Shown piece by piece: positions 17,650 to 25,933 of a DNA stretch of 52,325 nucleotides. The stretch's first letter is position 1; the number at the start of each line of letters is the position of its first letter. This stretch comes from an uncultured Lachnospiraceae bacterium (GTDB lineage Bacteria; Bacillota; Clostridia; Lachnospirales; Lachnospiraceae). Location: positions 1-52,325 of the forward strand of contig URUY01000027.1 in assembly GCA_900551115.1 (NCBI GenBank), in the 5' to 3' direction. Below the pieces are notes generated by a model. It was not told where the DNA came from. It saw only the letters and a program-made list of their open reading frames with translations, and searched no databases. The translations under genes were made by a program, and so were the position numbers.

Positions 17650-17765
17650 AACTGCCGTTCCACGATTATCCCTCGCAGTACGGCAGTCCTGTTTACACCC
17701 TATTCTATTACAAACTCTCAGAAAGCTATTTTATCACTGCAGCACCGCTGCTGCTTTATCCCCTG

Positions 17766-20123
17766 TCAATACGCTCTTTCATCCAGATACAGCTGTACCC
17801 TGTTATCCAGCTTCTCTGCTGCCTGTTCGGCTGTGATATCCCCTGCAAAATATGGTGCCAGCTCCTCCCATATAACATCTTCAAGCGCCGCCGCATTATA
17901 ATTAGCGGGTTTTGCATTGTGAAGCAGGAAGTAGAACTGCTCTATCTGTTCATCCGTATAAAGAGGCTCAAGCTGTATAATGCCGCTGTCCGTATAGATG
18001 ACATTGTTCTTTTTATCTCTTTTTATTTCCTGCTCCACAAGGGCATCATAAGCTCCCATGTAAATAGGAAATTGCTGCTTATGACCCATCAGGCTCTGTC
18101 CCGGCTCTCTTTCATCCTCCAGGCAGAACGCACTATACTGCAGCTGTTCTTCTTCCGATAACAGGAAACTAAAAAATTCTTTTGCACCTTCCTTGCAGTC
18201 TGAATTGGCATTCAGATACAGCTCCCTGCTGTTTACATAAATGCCGTTTCCTTCTGCTCTGGGATATCCGATTATTGCCGGATTTTCCTCAAAGCTGCCG
18301 TAAATTTCTTTCATATAGCGCAGCTCATCAAACGGAATCACAAGTCCCTTTGCAAAGGCCTTCTCACCCTGTATATTTTTGTCATCCGCATATTCTTTGG
18401 CAAATGCAAGCAAGTCTAAAAAGGGCTGTTCTGTTAAATGACTTTCTCCCCTTTCCCAGTCGATATAGGTGGTATCGGAATTGTCATTCAGCGCATATTC
18501 CCTTACAATACGCACACCGCTGTAATCTTCCTGCAATATCTCCGCATCCGAAGCACGTACTGCCGTCATCATTTCCGGCAAGGTCCATGCGGTACATCCT
18601 TTTGTATCCGCTTCACTATAGAACACAAAATCAAAGGAGCAGTCGTACGGTATACCATACAGCTTTCCGTCTATCCTGCACCCGTCCAGTGCGGCCTGCA
18701 GATACCCCGATTCATCCGCAATTACCCCGTCCAGACACTCCAGATAATCGTTTTCCACATAGGGGGCAATATCAAAAATGACATCATGTCCCAAAATATC
18801 CGGTCCGCCGCCGGCACTGATTTCCAGCCGCATACGGTCCGCAAATTCTCCCCATTCCTCTTTTTCCTCAGGCAGCATAACAGTTATATAATACCGTTCG
18901 CTCTGTCTGTTGAAACGTGCAATCGACTTTGACAGCGCCAGATGCGGCATGGTAAAGGCAATGACTATTTCCTGCTTTTCCTGTGGCTTATCAGTTTCTG
19001 TAAGCTTTAAAAAAGTGATTTTTTTGTCAAGCTTCACCAGAAAATGTACTTCACCGTTTTCCCCGGCTTCCATGCCGTATAAATCCTTAATGATATAGCC
19101 GTTCCCGGAAAGGTCATAAACCGGCTCAGGTTCCCGTACCTTGTCTGCTTCCCCATCTGCTCTCCACACCTTCTGTGTATCTGCCAGAAAAAGGGGACCG
19201 TCAGCCGAGAACGCCGCCATATATTCACTGCCGATTCCTTCAAAGCCATCCAAAAGCTTCTTCTCACCAATCACACTCCCAATAACTGCCTTGCCGGTTG
19301 CATCCGTTCCGTACCAGCAGGTATCCGTTCCCGGCCCTGCCTGTATCAGATTTAAAATTTTGCCGGACTGCTCTGCCTCATTCTGCGTCTGCATGGCGTT
19401 GCCAAGGCAGGTAATGCTGCTGCCCAGCTCATGGAAATAATAAAAACCACCGTCCCTGTCACGGCTTAAAACGGCCTGTTTGTTATTTCCTGCACAAGCC
19501 CAATAATCATCTATAAGTACGGACGGAACAGTACAGACAATCTCCTCTATGCCGTTTTCTCCAAGTCTGCCTAAAAAACGTTCTTCCCCTTCTGCCGGAT
19601 ACACAATGCAGTAAAGCTCCCCATCCATTGTCGCAGAAAAGGGTTCTCCAAAACCGGAGTACTGCCTGCCGTCTATCTCAAACTCATCGGAAAGCGCAAT
19701 ATTTTTCCATTCCATCTCTGACAGCTTTAAAACCTGTAAATAATCCTCTATAGGCATGCCTTCCTGCGTATATACCATGATTCGGCGGTAAATATACTCC
19801 CCCTTCAAAATGGGGTCCTTCCGCCAAAGCCAGCCGCCCTCCGGTATACGGTCTTCAAAGCCCTCATCCGGGTCCGGCAGCGAAATCTCCTCCATATCAT
19901 AATAGACTGCTGCCTCTTCTCCGTTTCCCGCAGTACCTGTACCTTCCCCCGTATGGGCATCCCCGCTTTGTGCCGCATTATCTCCGCCTGCTGTAAGCTG
20001 TGAGCCGTCTGTACCGGTTGCCTGCTGCTGATTGCTGCCACAGCCGGTAAGCCAAAGCACCCCTGCCAATGCCACGCAAAAAAGACGCTTTTTTCCTCTT
20101 ACTTTTACAGTCTCTCCCCTCAT
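17766..20123 (-). CDS. Extracellular solute-binding lipoprotein with a large N-terminal extension (orphan)
   Basis: The 785-residue protein begins with a lipoprotein signal peptide (KKRLFCVALAGVLWLTGC, lipobox LTGC), then a low-complexity linker rich in G, T, Q and E. Residues about 70-390 look like a beta-rich domain. The C-terminal 390 residues resemble family 1 sugar-binding proteins (LSKSIARFNRQSERYYITV, GGPDILGHDVIFDIAPYVE, GKLYGIPYDCSFDFVFYSE). It should sit on the outer membrane face and bind a solute. No permease or ATPase gene is adjacent, so it either feeds a distant transporter or works as a sensor. ATG at 20123 with AGGGAG 9 nt upstream. Confidence 0.78.
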   Translation of the reverse strand: MRGETVKVRGKKRLFCVALAGVLWLTGCGSNQQQATGTDGSQLTAGGDNAAQSGDAHTGEGTGTAGNGEEAAVYYDMEEISLPDPDEGFEDRIPEGGWLWRKDPILKGEYIYRRIMVYTQEGMPIEDYLQVLKLSEMEWKNIALSDEFEIDGRQYSGFGEPFSATMDGELYCIVYPAEGEERFLGRLGENGIEEIVCTVPSVLIDDYWACAGNNKQAVLSRDRDGGFYYFHELGSSITCLGNAMQTQNEAEQSGKILNLIQAGPGTDTCWYGTDATGKAVIGSVIGEKKLLDGFEGIGSEYMAAFSADGPLFLADTQKVWRADGEADKVREPEPVYDLSGNGYIIKDLYGMEAGENGEVHFLVKLDKKITFLKLTETDKPQEKQEIVIAFTMPHLALSKSIARFNRQSERYYITVMLPEEKEEWGEFADRMRLEISAGGGPDILGHDVIFDIAPYVENDYLECLDGVIADESGYLQAALDGCRIDGKLYGIPYDCSFDFVFYSEADTKGCTAWTLPEMMTAVRASDAEILQEDYSGVRIVREYALNDNSDTTYIDWERGESHLTEQPFLDLLAFAKEYADDKNIQGEKAFAKGLVIPFDELRYMKEIYGSFEENPAIIGYPRAEGNGIYVNSRELYLNANSDCKEGAKEFFSFLLSEEEQLQYSAFCLEDEREPGQSLMGHKQQFPIYMGAYDALVEQEIKRDKKNNVIYTDSGIIQLEPLYTDEQIEQFYFLLHNAKPANYNAAALEDVIWEELAPYFAGDITAEQAAEKLDNRVQLYLDERAY

Positions 20124-20190
20124 TTTCCCATTCTCCCTCTATGACAAAGCTCTTTTTGAGCTTAACCGGACCAAAACTCCGTCACAAGCT

Positions 20191-20274
20191 AATAAGGTAA
20201 AAAGTCTTACAACAATTTTTTACCTTATTAGTATAACTCCGCCTTCTTACAGAAACAAGGTAAAAAGTCTTACA
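20191..20274. promoter_or_regulatory. Promoter bracketed by an 18-bp direct repeat, with a 13-bp inverted repeat
   Basis: On the minus strand TTGTTT (20258-20253) and TATACT (20235-20230) are 17 nt apart and point at the lipoprotein gene. TGTAAGACTTTTTACCTT occurs exactly twice, at 20274-20257 (touching the -35) and at 20211-20194 (about +12 to +30). Positions 20191-20203 and 20217-20229 form a perfect 13-bp inverted repeat (AATAAGGTAAAAA) containing part of the downstream copy. This looks like a repressor loop or an RNA hairpin control element. Confidence 0.6.
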
Positions 20275-20280
20275 GGTTTC

Positions 20281-20706
20281 TTAACAATCGTCATACTTAT
20301 CCTTCAATCTCTGATTAATTTCACTTGCCTGTTTCAAATCAATTATGCAGTACGCCCCAGCGGAAAGGATATACACAACCGCAACGGATATTGCCATCAT
20401 AAGGATTCCGTCAAAGTCAAAATCCAGCCACCCAAACCAGTGACCGCACAGAATCATTACTGCACACAAGGCAAGATAGTGGAAAAAATGCTTTAAAAAA
20501 ATTGTGGATTTCTTATTGCATTCTCTGAATACTATCAAAACAGTCACTATGGTCGTCAAAAATCCCGATACCAGAATCTGCCACAGGGATGCTGCCGGAA
20601 TTTGCGCTTCGCCGTCAAGCCCAAAACCAACTGCACAGACAATCAAAATATTTGTTGTAATATAAAAAAACCATTTTATAAACTCACCGATTCTCTTCAT
20701 TTTCAT
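20281..20706 (-). CDS. DUF3021 family membrane protein
   Basis: A 141-residue protein with four predicted membrane helices, starting MKMKRIGEFIKWFFYITTNILIV and ending in a charged cytoplasmic tail. This is the DUF3021 pattern, and such genes nearly always follow a small LytTR regulator, as here (5-nt gap). The pair is thought to act as a membrane-linked regulator of the neighbouring ABC transporter. The last gene of the four-gene operon. Confidence 0.75.
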   Translation of the reverse strand: MKMKRIGEFIKWFFYITTNILIVCAVGFGLDGEAQIPAASLWQILVSGFLTTIVTVLIVFRECNKKSTIFLKHFFHYLALCAVMILCGHWFGWLDFDFDGILMMAISVAVVYILSAGAYCIIDLKQASEINQRLKDKYDDC

Positions 20707-20711
20707 TTCTC

Positions 20712-21149
20712 CTATATCTCAAGCATTTTCTTCAACTCTGCAACATACTGACGGGATATAATAACCTTTTCTTCATTTTTAAGCTTTGCCTCAAAACGTC
20801 CGTTAAAGATTGGCCGTACATATGCAATCTTGGCTATATTTACGATTACCGCCTTGGAGATTCTCAGAAAATCCATATTGGAAAACTCCGCTTCTATCTC
20901 ATATAATTTTTTATGTACCTCATAGGTATCCCTTGCTGTATAGGCAAACAGCTTGTTGTCAACACATTCAAAATAGAAAATGTCCTTTCGGGGAAGCTTT
21001 ACTATCCTTTCCTCTATATAAGCCGTCAGCGTATCCTTCTCTGCTTTTAATGCATATATCAGCTTCAGGGTTTTGTTATCCAAAGAAGCACAGCGAACTA
21101 TGATTTCATCTTCTTCTCCCGGCTTTGGTGTTTCTATTGTTATCTTCAT
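20712..21149 (-). CDS. LytTR-family DNA-binding regulator
   Basis: The 145-residue protein consists of a short N-terminal region and a LytTR domain (KDIFYFECVDNKLFAYTARDTYEVHKKLYEIEAEF, FLRISKAVIVNIAKIAYVRPIFNGRFEAKLKN). LytTR domains bind direct repeats about two helical turns apart. No receiver domain is present, which is usual for this stand-alone type. Gene order ATPase-permease-LytTR-DUF3021 indicates a self-regulating transporter module. A pair of CAGGTT repeats 21 bp apart overlaps the operon promoter. Confidence 0.85.
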   Translation of the reverse strand: MKITIETPKPGEEDEIIVRCASLDNKTLKLIYALKAEKDTLTAYIEERIVKLPRKDIFYFECVDNKLFAYTARDTYEVHKKLYEIEAEFSNMDFLRISKAVIVNIAKIAYVRPIFNGRFEAKLKNEEKVIISRQYVAELKKMLEI

Positions 21150-21161
21150 TTAATCCTCCCA

Positions 21162-22073
21162 TCATCTGTCCGTTTTCCTGCTGTATTTCAAAAAAGCCAC
21201 ACCTGTAATGAGGAATATTATACCACACAAAAGCAATATGAGCCATTCTTCCAGCGTTCCTATCTCTTTTCCGAAAAGCTTTAAGCTGATTCCCATAACA
21301 TCACAATATTCTGCAATCACTTCGTCAGGAAGCCCCTGAAAGGTTTTTGCAAGAATATCTTCTGTCATAACGGTTCTAAACATTGCCGTGCCATAAATAA
21401 CCGGCGTGCATTTTATGATACTGCCCACCGTTTCCGACAATGCCCCCACAGGAATATAAATGCCTCCGAGGAATCCAACCAATGTACCTATGACCGTACC
21501 CATACCGCTCCAGGCGCCTTCCGTTTTTGCCAGTAACACCATAAGATACATAAACGCTGCATAGGTAAAAGAATTCATTGCAATCATCCCAAACAGCCTT
21601 ATATGTATAACAGCCGGGAAAAAAGTCATACCTTTTTGGACGCCTATTAGCTCTATCGCAAAAAGGGTAAGCACGCAGACACATACTGACGCAATAAAAG
21701 ACGATGCAATATATCCTCCGGCAATCGCAGTACGGCTCATGGGTGATGTATAAATGGCATTTATCCTGCCGCTTGCTCTGTCTTTTATCATAACAGAGTA
21801 CACTGCCATCGTTACTGTTACTGCATTTATGGAAATAATACCTGCACAGGTCCATACAAAAACCAGAAGCTCTGCATTCTTCTCATCTGCAACAGCATCC
21901 CTGCCCGGAAACTGTAAAAGCAGATTTTTAATGCTTTCAATGTTCATATCGCCCAGGAAAAAGGTCATCAGGCAAATCACAATTATCATGGACAGAAGCG
22001 AGAAAAAGACTGCTCCCTTATCTTTAAAATAGTTTTTTAAGTTACGTCCTGTAAACACAATAAACTGTTCCAT
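21162..22073 (-). CDS. ABC-2 type transporter permease
   Basis: A 303-residue membrane protein with six predicted helices. It begins MEQFIVFTGRNLKNYFKDKGAVFFS, typical of ABC-2 permeases, and contains the conserved MIKDRASGRINAIYTSPMSR segment. It partners with the ATPase gene 2 nt upstream. It should form a homodimeric export channel. The substrate is unknown; antimicrobial peptide or lipid export is common in this family. Confidence 0.85.
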   Translation of the reverse strand: MEQFIVFTGRNLKNYFKDKGAVFFSLLSMIIVICLMTFFLGDMNIESIKNLLLQFPGRDAVADEKNAELLVFVWTCAGIISINAVTVTMAVYSVMIKDRASGRINAIYTSPMSRTAIAGGYIASSFIASVCVCVLTLFAIELIGVQKGMTFFPAVIHIRLFGMIAMNSFTYAAFMYLMVLLAKTEGAWSGMGTVIGTLVGFLGGIYIPVGALSETVGSIIKCTPVIYGTAMFRTVMTEDILAKTFQGLPDEVIAEYCDVMGISLKLFGKEIGTLEEWLILLLCGIIFLITGVAFLKYSRKTDR

Positions 22074-22075
22074 AT

Positions 22076-22960
22076 CTATTTTGTCCCCTCCCCATATTTT
22101 GTTTCCTCCCCATCCGGCCTTCCGACTGCATTTAAAAATACATCATCCATATTGCCCAAAATCACCTCAAAACCGCTTATCTTCTCTTTTTCTTTCTCCA
22201 GAACAGGCAAAGCTTCTAAGGTTGCAGGAATGGTTATTTCCTCTGTTCTTCCGTTTCGGTAATATAACTTCAATTTGTCCTTCGCATATTTTTCCTTTAA
22301 TGCAAAGGGCGTTCCCGATGCTATGATGCTGCCATGGTCCATAATCACAATCTGCTCTGCCCCCGCCGCTTCCTCCATATAATGGGTTGTAAGAAACACC
22401 GTCATTTTCTCGGTCTTCTGCAGCTCTGCAATTGTTTTCCATACCTCTATTCGGGTTGCCGGGTCAAGTCCCGTTGTGGGCTCGTCTAAAAAAAGTATCT
22501 CCGGTGTATGCATCAGGGCTGCCGCTATCTCGCACCTTCTCTTTTGTCCGCCGGAAAGTGTTCTGTATTTCTTCTTTATGATATCCTTAAGCTTTAAGAT
22601 TTCCGTCAGGCTCCCGAACCTCTCTTTTGCTTCTGCTCTTGTCGCTCCATGTATCATCCCTCTGCACATCAGATTTTCCTGCACTGTTAAAATATCGTCC
22701 AGACAGTTCTGCTGGTATACAATCCCTATTTTCTTACGAATGCTTTCGTCCCCTTTTCCAAGAGTTTCCCCACAGATTGTTACCTTTCCCCCATCCGGCT
22801 TTAAAAGTGTTGACAGCATATTGATAACCGTTGTTTTTCCTGCGCCGTTCACGCCAAGAAATCCTAACATAGACCCCTTCTTAACCGCAAAGGATATCCC
22901 GTTTACCGCTGTAAGCGCACCATAATTCTTTTTCAGATTTTCCGCTTCAATAATATTCAT
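22076..22960 (-). CDS. ABC transporter ATP-binding protein
   Basis: The 294-residue ATPase starts MNIIEAENLKKNYGALTAVNG. It has Walker A GVNGAGKTT, Q-loop IVYQQN, signature LSGGQKRRCEIA, Walker B ILFLDEPTTGLD and switch histidine LTTHYMEEA, all intact. The C-terminal 70 residues are the extra domain seen in ABC-2 type (DrrA/NodI-like) ATPases. The frame is open 46 codons further upstream, but that stretch crosses a terminator and the promoter. I therefore use the ATG at 22960, with GGAGGG upstream. Confidence 0.87.
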   Translation of the reverse strand: MNIIEAENLKKNYGALTAVNGISFAVKKGSMLGFLGVNGAGKTTVINMLSTLLKPDGGKVTICGETLGKGDESIRKKIGIVYQQNCLDDILTVQENLMCRGMIHGATRAEAKERFGSLTEILKLKDIIKKKYRTLSGGQKRRCEIAAALMHTPEILFLDEPTTGLDPATRIEVWKTIAELQKTEKMTVFLTTHYMEEAAGAEQIVIMDHGSIIASGTPFALKEKYAKDKLKLYYRNGRTEEITIPATLEALPVLEKEKEKISGFEVILGNMDDVFLNAVGRPDGEETKYGEGTK

Positions 22961-23026
22961 TTCCCTCTTTTCCCTCCATGACGAAGCCGCTTTGCCCGGA
23001 CACTGCACTCCGTTTTGTTTTTTGCC

Positions 23027-23073
23027 ATAATAGCAGAGAAATCTGACAGGTTCAATAACCGGACAGGCAGGTT
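23027..23073 (-). promoter_or_regulatory. Promoter of the ABC-2/LytTR operon with a direct repeat
   Basis: TTGAAC (23055-23050) and TATTAT (23032-23027) are 17 nt apart on the minus strand. CAGGTT occurs on the plus strand at 23047-23052 and 23068-23073, 21 bp apart. This is the two-turn spacing used by LytTR proteins, overlapping and just upstream of the -35. Confidence 0.55.
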
Positions 23074-23096
23074 GCGTTTTTGCGGCAGTAAGTTGC

Positions 23097-23134
23097 AAAA
23101 ACCGCAGCTCTTCTTACGAGGAACTGCGGCTTTT
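23097..23134 (-). terminator. Terminator of the membrane-hydrolase gene
   Basis: CCGCAGTTC/GAGCTGCGG (one G-T pair) with a 10-nt loop, followed on the minus strand by TTTTT. It lies just after the hydrolase stop and before the ABC-2 operon promoter. Confidence 0.7.
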
Positions 23135-23168
23135 ATATTCATCAATATACATACTTCCCTTTACGTTT

Positions 23169-24737
23169 TCAATCTGCACTCTCTTCCAACACCTGTTTTA
23201 CCATGCTGCTGAACTCTTCCGGCTTAGAGTACTGCACATTGTGACCACATCCGTCCAGTACAAGGAATTCCTTTTCAGCTACATTAATGTCAGCTACATA
23301 AGATTTAATTGGGATTACCGGGCAAACCCAATCATCAGAACCCGATATAAAATATGCCGGCACCGAAGCATCCCATAAAAAAGCTTTCGCATCGAATGTC
23401 CATATATAATCAAACAACTGTTGATTCAGCATATAATACTCATCCATACTGCCAAGTTGTTTTAAGAACCATCTAAAGTCATCCATGCCAAAATACGGTG
23501 ATGTAACTGCCATCCACATAGACTGTTCTGCTACTTCTACAGGATGATATGCAGCTGTGGTTTGGCGAAGTTTCATTATATTTGTAAGACTTGCATTCTC
23601 CTGATACTGACCGAAAGCCGACACCATCTCTGTCGTATCGTCCCCTGCTGCCTCTGCTCTTGCAAGAGCATCCTCGTAACTAAACGAATCTGTCTCTTTC
23701 ATTGACAATACCTGTGCCACGCCAATATATGCCGAAACTTTTTCCGGATGCTCAGATACATACTGGCTGCCAAGTATGGTCCCATAGGAATGCCCCATAA
23801 TAATAACCTTGTCTTGTCCGAAACGCGCACATACATAGTCAACCAAAGCATTCAAATCTTCTTTGGCCTGATCAAAAGAAACTGTTGTATTATCCGGGTC
23901 GGTATCTCTATTCTTAAAATAGGTTCTCCCACAACCTCTCTGGTCCCATGCAACAAATGTATAATCGTCTATAAGCTCATCTGCAAATCCGTTGGTAATA
24001 TGGGTGTCCGGAGATGATGGACCACCATGCAGATATATGATAACAGGATTTTCTATATTTTCACTTCTTATCAGCACATATTGTTCCTGCCCGCATAGCG
24101 GCACATAAATTCCTTCATCAACGCCTTTTTGAATATTTACATAGTGCTGTACATAATTAAAATTTCTGCATCCGATAATAAAAACCATGACTCCGAAAAC
24201 AATGGTCAAAAGCCCCATACCACACCATTTTAAAATTCGGAATATTAATTTCTTTTTCGGAATACAGTCTGAGATTTCTTTATAGTGATTCCGGTGAATT
24301 CCTATATGTCCTACACCCAGGATAATGGTTGAAATAATCAGGAAAATGTTGCTTCCATATATCCCCAGTAAAAAGAAAGCGCAAACCGGGAGCGTAGCTC
24401 CTGCCACCGGAATGCCACAGAGCTTTCGATAAAAATCTGACATTTTTCTATCACTTTTAAAATATCCAATCCAATAGGTTTCATAAAGTAACATCAATCC
24501 GAAAGATATAATGAGCCATACAATCCAAAAGGTCTTTCTAATATTAAAATCAGAGAAAATCAAAACAGAACAACAAACCATCACCTCTCCGATTCTTTCA
24601 AAAACAGCCAAAACCTTACTTTCCTTTTTTTGATATTGCTCATAATTCTCCGGTTTATTTTTTGTCCAAATGATATTCGGGACAAAAAGCATGCTAAGAT
24701 ATAGTACCCCAATATATGAAAATCCAAAATGAAACAT
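23169..24737 (-). CDS. Alpha/beta hydrolase (proline iminopeptidase-like) fused to a membrane domain
   Basis: The 522-residue protein has a multi-span membrane region (residues 1-190, about six helices) followed by an extracellular-type alpha/beta hydrolase. The oxyanion motif HGGP is at 237-240, WDQRGCGRT at 265-272, and the nucleophile elbow GHSYG at 315-319 with S317. An acid is available in SGSDDW and the histidine in DGCGHNVQYS. The catalytic half resembles proline iminopeptidases. The membrane half also exists as a separate protein in other Clostridia, from memory, so this is probably a fusion. It stands alone with its own terminator. Substrate unknown. Confidence 0.78.
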   Translation of the reverse strand: MFHFGFSYIGVLYLSMLFVPNIIWTKNKPENYEQYQKKESKVLAVFERIGEVMVCCSVLIFSDFNIRKTFWIVWLIISFGLMLLYETYWIGYFKSDRKMSDFYRKLCGIPVAGATLPVCAFFLLGIYGSNIFLIISTIILGVGHIGIHRNHYKEISDCIPKKKLIFRILKWCGMGLLTIVFGVMVFIIGCRNFNYVQHYVNIQKGVDEGIYVPLCGQEQYVLIRSENIENPVIIYLHGGPSSPDTHITNGFADELIDDYTFVAWDQRGCGRTYFKNRDTDPDNTTVSFDQAKEDLNALVDYVCARFGQDKVIIMGHSYGTILGSQYVSEHPEKVSAYIGVAQVLSMKETDSFSYEDALARAEAAGDDTTEMVSAFGQYQENASLTNIMKLRQTTAAYHPVEVAEQSMWMAVTSPYFGMDDFRWFLKQLGSMDEYYMLNQQLFDYIWTFDAKAFLWDASVPAYFISGSDDWVCPVIPIKSYVADINVAEKEFLVLDGCGHNVQYSKPEEFSSMVKQVLEESAD

Positions 24738-24876
24738 ATGTATTCTCCCCCCATAATCCTTTCTTTTGTATAATGAATGGTATTTTTATACACTATATCA
24801 TACTTGTCTGGCCGGTAACAAGGTATATTGGAGACATTCCGCCTCTTTGTACGCTGCGCATACATTGGGAATAACA

Positions 24877-24906
24877 ATAAGCCGAATAATAATCTATCCG
24901 GCTTAT
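24877..24906 (-). terminator. Probable terminator after the DUF1062 fragment
   Basis: ATAAGCCG/CGGCTTAT forms an 8-bp stem followed by a T-rich stretch on the minus strand. It starts 5 nt after the stop codon of the DUF1062 gene. Confidence 0.5.
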
Positions 24907-24910
24907 CATC

Positions 24911-25198
24911 TCATCTAAATTCAGCATTATTTCTTTTCAAGAAGCTTATATCATTTCCATATTGCAAAGCAAGAGCAGTATCATTCTCCATAAACAGCTT
25001 ATATTCCTCAGGTTTGATCCTTGAAGGTTTTATTCTTTCATAGATTGTCAAATTCCAAGAATGCTTACACTTTTTACATCTGTATATAAGCCAGACATCT
25101 ACTTTATTACCATTGGCATTTACTCTGAATTTTCCTGAATTTACAAACTCTTTCTTTTTTCCGCATCCTCCACAGCGATGACATACCCTTAAACTCAT
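24911..25198 (-). pseudogene. DUF1062 protein, probably 3'-truncated
   Basis: The 95 residues match the N-terminal half of DUF1062 proteins: two CxxC-type pairs (CHRCGGCGKK and CKKCKHSW), FRVNANGNKVDVWLIYRC and LALQYGNDISFLKRNNAEF. Family members as I remember them are close to 190 residues, so the C-terminal half is missing. The stop is followed at once by a hairpin. Its ATG overlaps the stop of the upstream Mor-like gene (TAATG), so the two are coupled. A shorter functional version cannot be ruled out. Confidence 0.65.
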
Positions 25199-25476
25199 TA
25201 AAGAGAGGACCCCTTTTCATGAGTTGTTCTTATAATCCTGTGGATGCTTTTCTCTGAGAGTGAGAACTCATCAGCCAGTATTTTTACCGAAACACCTTCT
25301 GTATATTTTGTACATATTTCAGTGTTTCTGATTTTATAATATTGCCTTGTTTTCGTCTGGCTTCCCCAGATTTTTTTCTCCTTACACGGAATGTATATAT
25401 TTTTTCCATCTACATATTGCTGAATAGTTTCTATAAGTTCTTTGGGCAGAACATCTTCTGCTCTGACATGGCTCAT
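25198..25476 (-). CDS. CD3324-like / Mor-type helix-turn-helix protein
   Basis: The 92-residue protein begins MSHVRAEDVLPKELIETIQQYVDGKNIYIP and ends with a helix-turn-helix (EGVSVKILADEFSLSEKSIHRIIR). This is the CD3324/Mor transcription activator pattern common in Clostridia. It is followed by the DUF1062 gene with a one-base overlap. An AGGAGGA site precedes the ATG. An 11-bp inverted repeat lies about 30 nt upstream of the start and may be an operator. Confidence 0.78.
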   Translation of the reverse strand: MSHVRAEDVLPKELIETIQQYVDGKNIYIPCKEKKIWGSQTKTRQYYKIRNTEICTKYTEGVSVKILADEFSLSEKSIHRIIRTTHEKGSSL

Positions 25477-25507
25477 TGTAATCCTCCTGTTATCTTGCGG
25501 GGATTCA

Positions 25508-25544
25508 TCTGAGCTTAACCATTCATTTATATTTTAAGCTCAGA
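25508..25544. promoter_or_regulatory. 11-bp inverted repeat upstream of the Mor-type gene
   Basis: TCTGAGCTTAA (25508-25518) and TTAAGCTCAGA (25534-25544) are perfect inverted copies with 15 nt between. On the minus strand the far arm and the spacer contain AAAATATAAA, a possible -10. The arrangement suggests an operator or leader hairpin. Confidence 0.5.
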
Positions 25545-25734
25545 CTACTGAGCAATAACATATCTTCTACGCATAAAAGGCACACTCCTTCCATTACCAT
25601 TTGTTAAAGTGTATCAATATTGAAACGCAAAAACAACCTCTTTTATTATTATAAATAAACTTGTGCGCTCCCTTTTTGGTATTATCTTTGGTTTCGTCCC
25701 CTCTCTCCGTTTTTTCTTCTCACCCGGTAAGCGC

Positions 25735-25926
25735 TTAATTTGCTTCTTTTTTTAATCTTTGTTTCGCTTCTTCCACGCTTTCGCCGTCTTTGGTTAGATA
25801 ACAGTCAACAAAAGCGTCCTCGATTTTAGTGTAGCCTCCGACAACTGTATCTTCGATTTTTTCAAATGTTCCAACAACCTTTTCTGCAATTTTTTCATTT
25901 GCTTTTACTAATTTTGACTTTGCCAT
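25735..25926 (-). CDS. Small conserved-looking hypothetical protein
   Basis: A 63-residue charged protein (MAKSKLVKANEKIAEKVVGT, FEKIEDTVVGGYTKIEDAFV) with two similar internal segments, EKIEDTVV and TKIEDAFV. No membrane span. It has an AAGGAAAGG site and is 8 nt after the 224-residue membrane protein gene, the last of a three-gene unit divergent from a TetR gene. Function unknown. Confidence 0.7.
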   Translation of the reverse strand: MAKSKLVKANEKIAEKVVGTFEKIEDTVVGGYTKIEDAFVDCYLTKDGESVEEAKQRLKKEAN

Positions 25927-25933
25927 AATGAGA

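Noticed and set aside
23169..24877. Several short ORFs opposite to or shifted against the membrane hydrolase gene
   Set aside because: They are out-of-frame readings of a clear coding sequence.
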